Origin: CAWUEZ02 sp963921355
GTDB taxonomy: Bacteria; Pseudomonadota; Alphaproteobacteria; Thalassobaculales; Thalassobaculaceae
DNA: 64,000 nucleotides
Assembly (NCBI GenBank): GCA_963921355.3
Contig: OZ001190.1
Location: 1,488,001 to 1,552,000, forward strand
Direction: 5' to 3'
Part shown: in pieces, positions 39,134 to 47,222 of the stretch
How positions within the stretch are numbered: position 1 is the first letter of the stretch
Layout of the letters: every line of letters begins with the position of its first letter
Notes under the pieces: model-generated
What the model was told of the DNA's origin: nothing
Seen by the model: the letters and a program-made list of their open reading frames with translations, nothing else
Databases searched by the model: none
Position numbers and translations under genes: made by a program

Positions 39134-40449
39134 GCGCGCTCGATCCCTTGGGCGGAACGGCACCGGCCTGGAAGGCGGTCGCCGACGGTCAGATGCGCCG
39201 CGGTGCCTTCGCGCGGACCCTGCCGCTCTGGGCGGCGGCCGGCGTCCTGATGCTGGCGATGCCGCTGCTGTTTCCCTCGGCGGTGGCGGTCACGATCATG
39301 AACCAGATGGGGATCTCGATCGTCTTCGCGCTCAGCTACAACATGCTGCTGGGCCAGGGCGGCATGCTGTCCTTCGGCCATGCGGCGTATTTCGGCCTTG
39401 GCGGATTCTTCGCCGTCCATGTCATGAACTCCGTCGAGTATGACGGCTGGTGGCTGCCGCTACCCCTGTTGCCTTTCGTCGGCGGCCTGTTCGGACTGCT
39501 GTTCGCCGTGGTGATCGGCAGCTTTTCCACCCGCCGGGCCGGCACCGTCTTCGCCATGATCTCGCTCGGGGTCGGGGAACTTGTCGCCGCCTGCTCGATC
39601 ATTTTCGTGGCGTTCTTCGGCGGCGAGGAGGGGGTGAGCGGGGACCGCACCATGGGGCCGCCGGTCTTCGGCTACGAATTCCTGACCGAGATCGAGGTCT
39701 ACTACCTGACGGCGGTCATCGTCTTCATCACCGCCCTGTTCATGTATCTGTTCTCGCGCACGCCGGCTGGGCGAATGGCGAATGCCGTTCGGGACAATGA
39801 GGAACGGGCCGAATTCGTCGGCTACAGCCAGCGCTATGTCCGCTTCATGACATTCTGCGCGTCGGGGTTCTTCGCCGGGGTCGCGGGCGGGCTGTTCGCG
39901 ATCAACTACGAGATTCTGACCGAAGAGAACCTGAACCTGGTCACCTCGGGCTGGGTTCTTCTGATGGCGTTCATCGGCGGTGTGGGGTTCTTCATTGGTC
40001 CGATCGTCGGCGCCATTCTGCTCACCCTGTTGCAGACGGTGCTGTCGAACCACACCGAGCTCTGGCAGCTCTATGTCGGAATTCTGTTCGTGCTGACGGT
40101 GATGTATGCGCCGCGCGGGTTGACCGGCCTGGTGATGATGCACGGGCCGGCCCTGCAGACAGGCCGGCTCGGCGGACTCGCCGCGCCCTACGCCGTCGCC
40201 AGTCTGCCGCTGGCCGCCTTCCTGGCGGGCGCCGTCCTGCTGCTCGAGATGGGGCATGCGGCCAATGCCGGCGTGGTCGGCGAGACCGACGCCCATGTCT
40301 TCGGGCTGACCCTCGACGTCACCAGCGCGCTGCCGTGGGCCGCCGCGGTCGTTCTGACGATCGGTGGTGCGCTGGCCCTGATGCGACTGGCGCCCCGGTT
40401 GCGGGACGCCTTCGAACACGCCAATGGCAGCGACGGAGGCGGGCGATGA
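39130..40449 (+). CDS. Branched-chain amino acid ABC transporter permease (LivM type)
   Basis: A 439-residue inner-membrane protein, longer than typical LivM because of a C-terminal extension with two more hydrophobic segments (LAAFLAGAVLLLEMG and AAAVVLTIGGALALMRLA). The LivM landmark is SYNMLLGQGGMLSFGHAAYF near residues 65-85, with the later NEERAEFVGYSQRYVRFMTF and GFFIGPIVGAILLTLLQTVL. It is coupled to LivH upstream and LivG downstream through ATGA overlaps. It should pair with LivH to form the membrane channel. Confidence 0.93.
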   Translation: MSALDPLGGTAPAWKAVADGQMRRGAFARTLPLWAAAGVLMLAMPLLFPSAVAVTIMNQMGISIVFALSYNMLLGQGGMLSFGHAAYFGLGGFFAVHVMNSVEYDGWWLPLPLLPFVGGLFGLLFAVVIGSFSTRRAGTVFAMISLGVGELVAACSIIFVAFFGGEEGVSGDRTMGPPVFGYEFLTEIEVYYLTAVIVFITALFMYLFSRTPAGRMANAVRDNEERAEFVGYSQRYVRFMTFCASGFFAGVAGGLFAINYEILTEENLNLVTSGWVLLMAFIGGVGFFIGPIVGAILLTLLQTVLSNHTELWQLYVGILFVLTVMYAPRGLTGLVMMHGPALQTGRLGGLAAPYAVASLPLAAFLAGAVLLLEMGHAANAGVVGETDAHVFGLTLDVTSALPWAAAVVLTIGGALALMRLAPRLRDAFEHANGSDGGGR

Positions 40450-41204
40450 CCGACGCCGCCCTGTCGCTCCAGGGGGTGCGCAAGAGCTTCGGGCCGACGG
40501 AGATCATCCGCGGGATCGATCTCGAGGTTCCGCTCGGCGAACGCCATGCGATCATCGGCCCGAACGGGGCGGGCAAGTCGACCCTGTTCCATCTGATCAG
40601 CGGGAAGTACGCGAAATCCGCCGGCCGGATCGCGCTGAAGGGCAGCGATGTCAGCGCGCTGCAGCCCTTCGAGATCAACCGCATGGGGCTTAGCCGGTCG
40701 TTTCAGATCACGAACATCTTTCCGCGCCTCAGCGTGTTCGAGAACGTGCGCTGCGGATTGCTGTGGTCGATGGGGTACCGCTACAGCTTCTGGCGGTCGG
40801 TCGACACCGAGCGGGCGCTGAACGAGCGGGCGGCCGAGATCCTCGACCAGATCGGTCTGCTGGAGCGCTGCGATCTACCGGCCGGTGTCCTGGCCTACGC
40901 GGAACAGCGCGCGCTCGAGATCGGGATCACGATCGCCGGCGGGGCCGATGTCATCATGCTCGACGAGCCGACCGCCGGAATGAGTCACAGCGAGACCGAA
41001 GCGGTGGTCGACCTGATCCGTCGGGTCACGGAGGGCAGGACCCTGGTCATGGTCGAGCACGATATGGGGGTCGTGTTCAACCTGGCCGATCGGATCTCCG
41101 TCCTGGTCTACGGCGAGATCATCGCCACTGGAACGCCAGAGGAGGTCCGCGGCAATCCGGCCGTCCAGGAGGCCTATCTCGGGGTAGCGGAGGCGGTGTC
41201 GTGA
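40446..41204 (+). CDS. Branched-chain amino acid ABC transporter ATPase (LivG type)
   Basis: A 252-residue ATPase. Walker A is GPNGAGKST (about 37-45) and Walker B is VIMLDEPTAG (about 165-174). The family signature normally reads LSYGQQR or similar; here it is LAYAEQRALEIG, with Ala in place of the Gly, a degenerate form known in LivG-type proteins. A H-loop EHDMGVVF follows. The stop TGA overlaps the next ATG by one base. It powers uptake together with LivF. Confidence 0.92.
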   Translation: MTDAALSLQGVRKSFGPTEIIRGIDLEVPLGERHAIIGPNGAGKSTLFHLISGKYAKSAGRIALKGSDVSALQPFEINRMGLSRSFQITNIFPRLSVFENVRCGLLWSMGYRYSFWRSVDTERALNERAAEILDQIGLLERCDLPAGVLAYAEQRALEIGITIAGGADVIMLDEPTAGMSHSETEAVVDLIRRVTEGRTLVMVEHDMGVVFNLADRISVLVYGEIIATGTPEEVRGNPAVQEAYLGVAEAVS

Positions 41205-41905
41205 TGCTGCAGGTCCACGACCTCCACGCCTACTACGGCAAGAGCCATATCCTCCAGGGCGTCACCTTCGACGTCGGCGAGGGTGAGATCGTCAGTCTGT
41301 TGGGCCGCAATGGCGTGGGGCGCAGCACAACCTGCAAGGCGATCATGGGTGAGGTGCCGCCGGTCGGCTCGATCCGGTTCCGGGGTCAGGAGATCGCCGG
41401 CCTGAAATCGCACCAGGTGGCGCGGTTGGGGATCGGCTATGTGCCCGAAAATCGGGACATCTTCCCGACCCTGACCGTGCGCCAGAACCTGGTCCTCGGC
41501 ATGAAGGAGAGCCGGCCCCAGCCCGACGACCGCTGGTCGATGGACGGTCTGTTCGATCTGTTCCCGAACCTGCGGGAGCGGGCGGATGTCGCCGCCGGCG
41601 CCCTGTCGGGGGGGGAGCAGCAGATGCTGGCCATGTGCCGGACGCTGATGGGCGACCCGGACCTGGTCATGGTCGACGAGCCGACCGAAGGCCTGAGCCC
41701 GCAGATGGTCGAACGGGTCGCCCGCCTGTTGGAGGAGATCGCCGCCCGCGGCGTGGCGATCCTGCTGGTCGAGCAGAAGCTGACCATCGCTCTCAACATT
41801 TCCCACCGCCTGCTGGTGATGGGCCACGGTCATCTGGTGTTCGACGGCACGCCCGGAGGTTTCGCCGCCGACGAGCAGATCCGCCGCGAATGGCTCGAGG
41901 TCTGA
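41204..41905 (+). CDS. Branched-chain amino acid ABC transporter ATPase (LivF type), Arg in Walker A
   Basis: A 233-residue ATPase. It has the LivF layout: GRNGVGRST as Walker A (about 34-42), the Q-loop region, LSGGEQQMLAM as signature, MVDEPTEGLSP as Walker B/D-loop and LVEQKLTIALN as H-loop region in LivF style. Unusually, the Walker A Lys is Arg (41321-41323). It begins at ATG 41204 within the LivG stop. It closes the five-gene operon; no obvious terminator was seen in the 66 bases before the opposing gene. Confidence 0.9.
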   Translation: MLQVHDLHAYYGKSHILQGVTFDVGEGEIVSLLGRNGVGRSTTCKAIMGEVPPVGSIRFRGQEIAGLKSHQVARLGIGYVPENRDIFPTLTVRQNLVLGMKESRPQPDDRWSMDGLFDLFPNLRERADVAAGALSGGEQQMLAMCRTLMGDPDLVMVDEPTEGLSPQMVERVARLLEEIAARGVAILLVEQKLTIALNISHRLLVMGHGHLVFDGTPGGFAADEQIRREWLEV

Positions 41906-41971
41906 CAGACTCCAATCGCCGCCGGCTTCAATGCCGGGAGAGTCCGTTCATTGCGAGAAGGATCTCCGCAG

Positions 41972-43018
41972 TCACTGGGTGACCAGATCAATCCATTGCC
42001 GTCCGACCGCTTCGGGGCTCAGCATTGCGGACACCTGTTCTTGACCGTGAGCGATCTTCGCGAGCGCTTCCTGGGGGTGCTCTTTGTACCACCGAACGCC
42101 GGAGAGCATGTCCTCACCAAGCCATGCCGCTTCCTTGAACTCTCCGTAACTCGGGATCGGGTACGCAATGGGGAAACGGCCGGCCCAGAGGGTTTCAGCC
42201 AGTCTGTTGGCCGAAGCGAGTTTGTTCGGAGCGTTCCTTATTTGTGGGATGATGACAGCATCGCACAGCGATAAAGCATGAAACACGGTCTCTTGAGAAG
42301 ACCATTCCACGAATTCCATTGTAAATCTGTCGGACTTTAGAGTATTTCGCATTGATTTAATGTACAGTCTTTCTTTTTTGGGTAATTTAGATACGATTTT
42401 AAGGTTAATTGCGAAATCATGATCACCTTGAGTGAATGATTTGATCGCCTCAAAGATGGTTATAATATTCTTTCCATGACCGAACCAAAGTAAATTACAT
42501 GTATTGCTAATCCTCACATTAGGTTTATTTTTTGTTCCTTCCACAGGATCTGGTATGAATACGCACTTTTTTCCCATATCATGATCTTTGATTTGAGAAA
42601 GCAATTTCTCATTGCTTCCGACAATTGAATCCGACATCTCGATCATTTTTTTGTAAAACGGCGCTCTATGATCTTTGTTACTCAGAGTGTAGTCACAGAA
42701 ATCAACAATTATTTTTGTTCCATTTGATTTGAAATGTGTCAATATGTCCAGGCATCGATTGGAAATACTGGTCATTTCTTCCGGAGCTGGTGATATTTTT
42801 GATATAATAATGAAATCGATTTTCTGTTGAGTTTTTGACTGAATTTTTGCGATGTCATTGTCCAGGTTGATCTGAATTGTTTCGAATCCCGCCGCGGAAA
42901 AAAATTTCGCGACGAGCCAAACTCTAAGACGGACACTGGCAGTCGTGCTTTCAGAAAGAGAAGAGTATATAGAAGTTATTCCGGATCCGAATGAGTATAC
43001 TATCCAGCCAATTCTCAT
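41972..43018 (-). CDS. Glycosyltransferase-like protein in AT-rich DNA
   Basis: A 348-residue protein of the GT-B type by pattern: the N-terminal strand-turn-helix (WIVYSFGSGITSIYSSLSES, the substrate-binding lobe), a middle VFIPDPVEGT linker, and the C-terminal donor-like lobe with CDAVIIPQIRNAPNKLASAN, then RLAETLWAGRFPIAYPIPSY as the sugar-nucleotide-type region. The DNA is clearly AT-rich compared with its neighbours, with Lys, Asn and Ile codons, so it is probably acquired. GGAGG lies upstream of ATG 43018. It faces the LivF gene convergently and stands next to other surface-polysaccharide genes. Confidence 0.62.
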   Translation of the reverse strand: MRIGWIVYSFGSGITSIYSSLSESTTASVRLRVWLVAKFFSAAGFETIQINLDNDIAKIQSKTQQKIDFIIISKISPAPEEMTSISNRCLDILTHFKSNGTKIIVDFCDYTLSNKDHRAPFYKKMIEMSDSIVGSNEKLLSQIKDHDMGKKCVFIPDPVEGTKNKPNVRISNTCNLLWFGHGKNIITIFEAIKSFTQGDHDFAINLKIVSKLPKKERLYIKSMRNTLKSDRFTMEFVEWSSQETVFHALSLCDAVIIPQIRNAPNKLASANRLAETLWAGRFPIAYPIPSYGEFKEAAWLGEDMLSGVRWYKEHPQEALAKIAHGQEQVSAMLSPEAVGRQWIDLVTQ

Positions 43019-43370
43019 ATTATTAATCCTCCAAATGAAATACAGAATTCAGACTTCAGAATGATCATTTGATAATCAAACATGTGTTTATGATTATTAT
43101 TCGTATTTTGGTCAAATGCTCATCGATAACTTCGTTGAGTGGATCTTTATGGTCACGATGACATTGTCCACTCTATAGAACATAGCGGGTCGACCAAGTC
43201 AGCGCACGGGTTGTTTGCGATTTGGAACCCCTGCCCGGATTATGTAAATTCCGGGTGGTTGTTCCGCGTCTGTGGCTGTTCTGCCCCATCGCCTGCGCAG
43301 TCAGCAGAGTGTAGATCGGTTATCCTTCGCGGAACAGATAGTGAAAGTTCTTGGAGCGAGATCACTGAAC
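43019..43370. other. AT-rich divergent intergenic region
   Basis: A 352-base gap between divergent genes. The first 120 bases are the most AT-rich in the window. It holds the perfect palindrome AATGATCATT (43060-43069) and the inverted repeat ATAATCA/TGATTAT (43072-43078 with 43091-43097) around a central AACATGTGTTTA, so it may be a bidirectional promoter with operator sites. A frame starting at GTG 43139 runs 81 codons and overlaps the methyltransferase; I do not believe it is a gene. Confidence 0.4.
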
Positions 43371-44141
43371 ATGGTTACTCCTGAAAAAGCGCGATCAACA
43401 CATAAAAGAATATATAATGAGGATCGCGCAGCGGCCGAAAAGATCTTTCCTGGCCGTGACTATCATGGCGCGCTTCAATTGATTCATGTCTGTTCACGGC
43501 CAACTCGATACCTGGAGATTGGTGTAAGGACAGGAAAATCACTGAAGTACGCTTCAGAATCATCTTTTTGCGTGGGCGTCGACCCAGAACCACACCTGGA
43601 AGGTCGTTGTCCTTTTGCTGACATATTCGTAGAGACGAGCGACGCATTCTTTGCTCGGCCGGACGTGCTCGAGTTCTTCGGTGGTAATTCAATTGATATG
43701 ACGTTCATCGATGGCCTCCACACCTATGATCAGGTGCTTCGGGATTTCATAAACGTCGAACGGCTCTGCGCTCCGAACTCACTTATTGTTCTGCACGATG
43801 TCCGGCCTTTGAACAACCGTGTCGCCAGTCGAAAGCAGGCGTCCATCTTCTGGACAGGAGATGTCTGGAAGGTTCTGCCAATACTGATCCAATCTCGACC
43901 AGATTTGTCGATCACCTACGTTCCGTGCATGCCTTCCGGTCTGCTTTTGATCACCCGGCTCGACCCAAGTTCGACCGTCTTGAACAGCCAATATGAGTCA
44001 TTGGTCGCGTCGTTCGCGGACGTTGAGTTCGAGGACGCCGGATTGAGCGTTCTGGAGGCGATCGAATGGTGCGCCAACACGGAAACGGAGATCGGAAACT
44101 ACGCGCTGCGCCTGTATCGGGAGCGGACGCCGTCGGTGTGA
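43371..44141 (+). CDS. Class I SAM-dependent methyltransferase
   Basis: A 256-residue protein. The motif I region is RYLEIGVRTGKSLKYA (SAM-binding Gly-rich loop), followed by CVGVDPEP (acidic residue after strand 2), FFGGNSIDMTFIDGLHTYDQ and the post-motif LIVLHDVRPLNN. This is the Methyltransf_24-like arrangement common in capsule, LPS or sugar-modification clusters. ATG 43371 was chosen; GTG starts at 43272 or 43341 are possible and would add up to 33 residues. Composition is between the AT-rich island and the surrounding GC-rich DNA. The substrate is likely a glycan or sugar nucleotide. Confidence 0.7.
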   Translation: MVTPEKARSTHKRIYNEDRAAAEKIFPGRDYHGALQLIHVCSRPTRYLEIGVRTGKSLKYASESSFCVGVDPEPHLEGRCPFADIFVETSDAFFARPDVLEFFGGNSIDMTFIDGLHTYDQVLRDFINVERLCAPNSLIVLHDVRPLNNRVASRKQASIFWTGDVWKVLPILIQSRPDLSITYVPCMPSGLLLITRLDPSSTVLNSQYESLVASFADVEFEDAGLSVLEAIEWCANTETEIGNYALRLYRERTPSV

Positions 44142-44211
44142 CCCGTCGCCGCGTCGGTTCGCTTGGGCGTGGCTTCTGGAATAGGCGTTGGTTGGGGCGG
44201 TGTTGCGGCTC

Positions 44212-45645
44212 TCAGCTTCGACCGTAGACGTCGTACAGCCGCTCGATATCGTCGGGCGACAGATGCAAACCTGATTGAACCTCGACGATTGTGACCGGCT
44301 CTTGGGTCGGGTTCTCCAGCCTGTGCACCCAGCCGAGCGGTATGTCGATCGACTGGTTCGGCGCAAGGTCGACGACCTCGAGATCATCGGTGGAGGGGCC
44401 CCGGGTGACCCGGGCGGTTCCTTCGACGACGACCCAATGCTCGGCCCGATGGCGATGACGCTGCAGCGACAGCCGGCCGCCGGGGGCGACCCGAATGTGC
44501 TTGATCTCAAAGCCAGGCCCATCGTCCAGCGTCCGGTAGGAGCCCCAGGGCCGGTGGACTTCGCGATGTCCGTCGGCCTCCTCGCGGCCTTGGGTTTTCA
44601 AATGATCGACGACCCGTTTCACATCCTGGGCCTGCGCGCGGGTGGTCACCAGCACGGCGTCCGGTGTTGCGACAACGATCGCGCCGCGCAGACCAAGCGT
44701 GGTCACCAGCGGCCCCCGGGATATGACGAAGCTGTCTTCCGTGTCGATCAGGGCAACATCTCCGAGGGCGGCGTTGTCGGCCGCATCGCGCCCCAGGACA
44801 TCCGCCAGCGCATCAAATGAGCCGATGTCGTTCCAGCCCGGATCGCAGGGGACGACGGCAGCCAGATCGGTCTTTTCCAGGATGGCATGGTCGATGGAGA
44901 TCGCCGGCGCGCGCGCGAACGCCTCCGCATCGAGGCGGAGGAAGTCCAGATCCCGTCGGGCGCCATCCACCGCCGTGGTGGCGGCGTCGAAAACCTCCGG
45001 GGCGTGGGTCTGGAACAGAGTCAGGAGGGTGGAGGCTCTGACCAGAACGTTGCCGGAGTTCCAGAGATAGCGACCGTCGCGCAGGAAGCGCTCGGCGGTC
45101 TCGGGATCCGGTTTCTCGACGAACCGGGCGACCGCGGACACGCCCGGCGCCACCTCGTCCCCAGTTTCGGCCAGGATATACCCGTAAGCCGTTTCGGCTC
45201 GGCTGGGTCGGATCCCAAAGGTCACGATCCGGCCGTCCGCCGCGGCGGCATGACCCCGGATTGCCGCTTCGACAAGACGGTCCGGGTGTGCGACCGCATG
45301 GTCGGCCGCCAACAGCATGAGGACCGCCTCCGGATCCTCGGCGGCGAGGTGGCAGGCGCTGGCGGCCGCGGCCGGCCCGGAGTTCCGGGCGACGGGTTCC
45401 AGCAAAATCGTTTGCGGGGCGATGCCTGTCTCGCGCAACTGCTCGGCAATCAGAAACCGATGCTCCGTATTGCCGATTACGATCGGCGGCTCAAAGGTCT
45501 CCGACGCCGCCACGCGCTGCGCCGTCGCCTGCAGCAGCGATTGCTCCTCAAACAAGGCGAGGAACTGCTTCGGGTGCCGGCTCCGAGACAGCGGCCACAA
45601 ACGCGTACCGGCGCCGCCGCACAGGATGACCGGCCGAATCCGCAT
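44212..45645 (-). CDS. manC: Mannose-1-phosphate guanylyltransferase / mannose-6-phosphate isomerase
   Basis: A 477-residue bifunctional enzyme of the ManC/AlgA/XanB type. The N-terminal nucleotidyltransferase has PVILCGGAGTRLWPLSR (about 5-21) and HPKQFLALFEEQSLLQ, then ILLEPVARNSGPAAAASA; FVEKPDPETAERFL is the sugar-binding region. The C-terminal cupin isomerase begins near RPWGSYRTLDDGPGFEIKHI and holds LQRHRHRAEHWVVVEGTARV as metal site. It makes GDP-mannose for surface polysaccharide. I chose ATG 45645; upstream codons are poor. The next gene ends five bases upstream, so the pair is probably co-transcribed. Confidence 0.92.
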   Translation of the reverse strand: MRIRPVILCGGAGTRLWPLSRSRHPKQFLALFEEQSLLQATAQRVAASETFEPPIVIGNTEHRFLIAEQLRETGIAPQTILLEPVARNSGPAAAASACHLAAEDPEAVLMLLAADHAVAHPDRLVEAAIRGHAAAADGRIVTFGIRPSRAETAYGYILAETGDEVAPGVSAVARFVEKPDPETAERFLRDGRYLWNSGNVLVRASTLLTLFQTHAPEVFDAATTAVDGARRDLDFLRLDAEAFARAPAISIDHAILEKTDLAAVVPCDPGWNDIGSFDALADVLGRDAADNAALGDVALIDTEDSFVISRGPLVTTLGLRGAIVVATPDAVLVTTRAQAQDVKRVVDHLKTQGREEADGHREVHRPWGSYRTLDDGPGFEIKHIRVAPGGRLSLQRHRHRAEHWVVVEGTARVTRGPSTDDLEVVDLAPNQSIDIPLGWVHRLENPTQEPVTIVEVQSGLHLSPDDIERLYDVYGRS

Positions 45646-45650
45646 GGTCC

Positions 45651-46178
45651 TCACTGCCCGCTGTCGCCCGTGGCGAACAGCCTCTCGACGAAAGTGTCCA
45701 GCCGGCCGCCGGTGAACAGGTGGCCGGCGATACCGGCAGCGGCCGCTGCCTGCACATCGCTCTCCCGGTCGCCGATCAGAAACGACCGGCCCGGGTCGAC
45801 CGGCCACCGATTCATCAGATCCAGCAACATGCCCGGCGCCGGTTTCCGCCAGTCCGCCTTGTGGGCGAAGCGCTCGGCCTGGAAGTCGGGGTGGTAGGGA
45901 CTGAACCGCCAGTCATCGACCCGTGCCCCGAGACCGCCGAGCTCGGCGGTCATCCAGCGATGCAGCGAGATCACATCGTCTTCGCGATACAGCTCACGGG
46001 CGATGCCCGACTGATTGGTCACAACGAAGACCAGGTAGCCGCCGCGGTTCAGGCGCCCGATGGCCGCGGCGGCCCCTTCGACCCATTGGATCTGCTCCGG
46101 CCGGTGGGCGAAGCCGACATCGACGTTGATGACGCCGTCTCGGTCGAGAAAGGCGGCGGGGCGGGAAAGATCGGTCAT
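45651..46178 (-). CDS. HAD-IIIA heptose-1,7-bisphosphate phosphatase-like (GmhB-like)
   Basis: A 175-residue HAD-superfamily hydrolase. Motif I is AFLDRDGVINVDVGF (about 9-23) with catalytic Asp pair DRD, motif II is VVTNQSGIARE, and motif IV is LIGDRESDVQAAAAAG. GmhB normally has cysteines for a zinc site before WRKP; here the segment reads SPYHPDFQAERFAHKADWRKP without any Cys, so the zinc is likely missing. It may act on another sugar bisphosphate. It precedes ManC, so a role in surface-sugar precursor synthesis is likely. Confidence 0.8.
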   Translation of the reverse strand: MTDLSRPAAFLDRDGVINVDVGFAHRPEQIQWVEGAAAAIGRLNRGGYLVFVVTNQSGIARELYREDDVISLHRWMTAELGGLGARVDDWRFSPYHPDFQAERFAHKADWRKPAPGMLLDLMNRWPVDPGRSFLIGDRESDVQAAAAAGIAGHLFTGGRLDTFVERLFATGDSGQ

Positions 46179-46273
46179 GGGGCACGCTTTAGCACGCTTT
46201 CACCGACGCGCCCCGTCCCGCGCTCTGACGATCCCGCGATGAGCCCGGCGGCCGGCGCCCTATTTCCAGCGCC

Positions 46274-47053
46274 CTATCCCAGCCGTCCCGTCAGCGGCTG
46301 TGAACCCATCGCAATCTGAGCGGGTGGTGGTGCGGCCCATTCGGGTTCGATCGGTGCCGGACGTGCGAAGCTCAAGACGCGTTCCGGCATCAGGGCTTCC
46401 AGGATCTCTCCGGCGGAAACATAGGCGATCTCCTCCCGATCATGGCAGGGGAGCGGTCCCGGTCCCGCGGGCCGATCAAACAGGGTGGCATGGTTCGGAT
46501 ATCCCCACTCGCGGAACCGCCGGCCGTGGGGATCGGTCCGGGTGAGCTAGAAGGCGCACTGCCAGTCCTCCGCCCAGTGCCGGAACGACGCCAATCGGAT
46601 CAGGTGCGAAAGAGGGGTCGCGACGCCCAGTCGGATCGGCTTGCGGCGCAGGAACAGTCCGCCCTGGTAGGAAACGGTCCCCCGAATGGCCGAGAGCTCG
46701 CGAGCGGCGGCGACAGGGAACGGTTCGATGTCGTCGATCGAGGGATGATCGAACCCCCAGAACCGCCGGCGGTGGAGCAGGTCGGCCAGCGCGCCGACAT
46801 AGCGTCGGGAGGCCACCACGCCGACGGCTTCGCCGGCGTCGTGAACCGACAGCCAGAACATGTCGCCGGGGCCGGGCTGCGCCCCGGCAACCGGATCAAA
46901 TGCGGGGTGCGCGTATCCGGGAAAGCACCGGCGGGTCTCGGCGAAGCCGGTTGCGTCGCTGGAGTTTTCGATCGTCAACCCCAGGCCTTCGATCTGCTGT
47001 CGGTATTCCCGGATGCGGGCGTTCAGAATGCGGTATGTCTCGTCGCTGAACAT
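46274..47053 (-). pseudogene. Hypothetical protein interrupted by an in-frame amber codon
   Basis: The frame starts at ATG 47053 and gives 168 residues (FAETRRCFPGYAHPAFDPVA, MFWLSVHDAGEAVGVVASRR, RRRFWGFDHPSIDDIEPFPV) to a TAG at 46547-46549. The same frame continues for 91 codons with protein-like sequence (LTRTDPHGRRFREWGYPNHA, EEIAYVSAGEILEALMPERV) until a TAG at 46274-46276. The continuation shares composition and frame, so the internal TAG is probably a point mutation. Full length would be 259 residues. The family is not named; a small acyltransferase-like fold is possible but I do not see its motif clearly. Confidence 0.65.
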
Positions 47054-47222
47054 GGTGGCCTCGCTGCGGTTGCAGACAACCGGGCGACCGCGCCGTCCTG
47101 GCTCGCGCTGGCGGCATTGATTTCAGCTTAACGGCGATTGATCACCCCAACGTCACACATATAGCGCGCTGCGGCAGGCCAAACGGACTCCAGACTGAGG
47201 CGGTACGGGATGATCCGGACCG

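Noticed and set aside
43139..43384. 81-codon plus-strand frame in the divergent region
   Set aside because: Weak start, overlap with the methyltransferase, and no recognised motif; possibly a remnant, not supported as a gene.
45646..45807. Upstream extension of ManC by 54 residues
   Set aside because: Arg-rich shadow of the phosphatase gene; the ManC N-terminus MRIRPVILCGGAGTR is complete at 45645.
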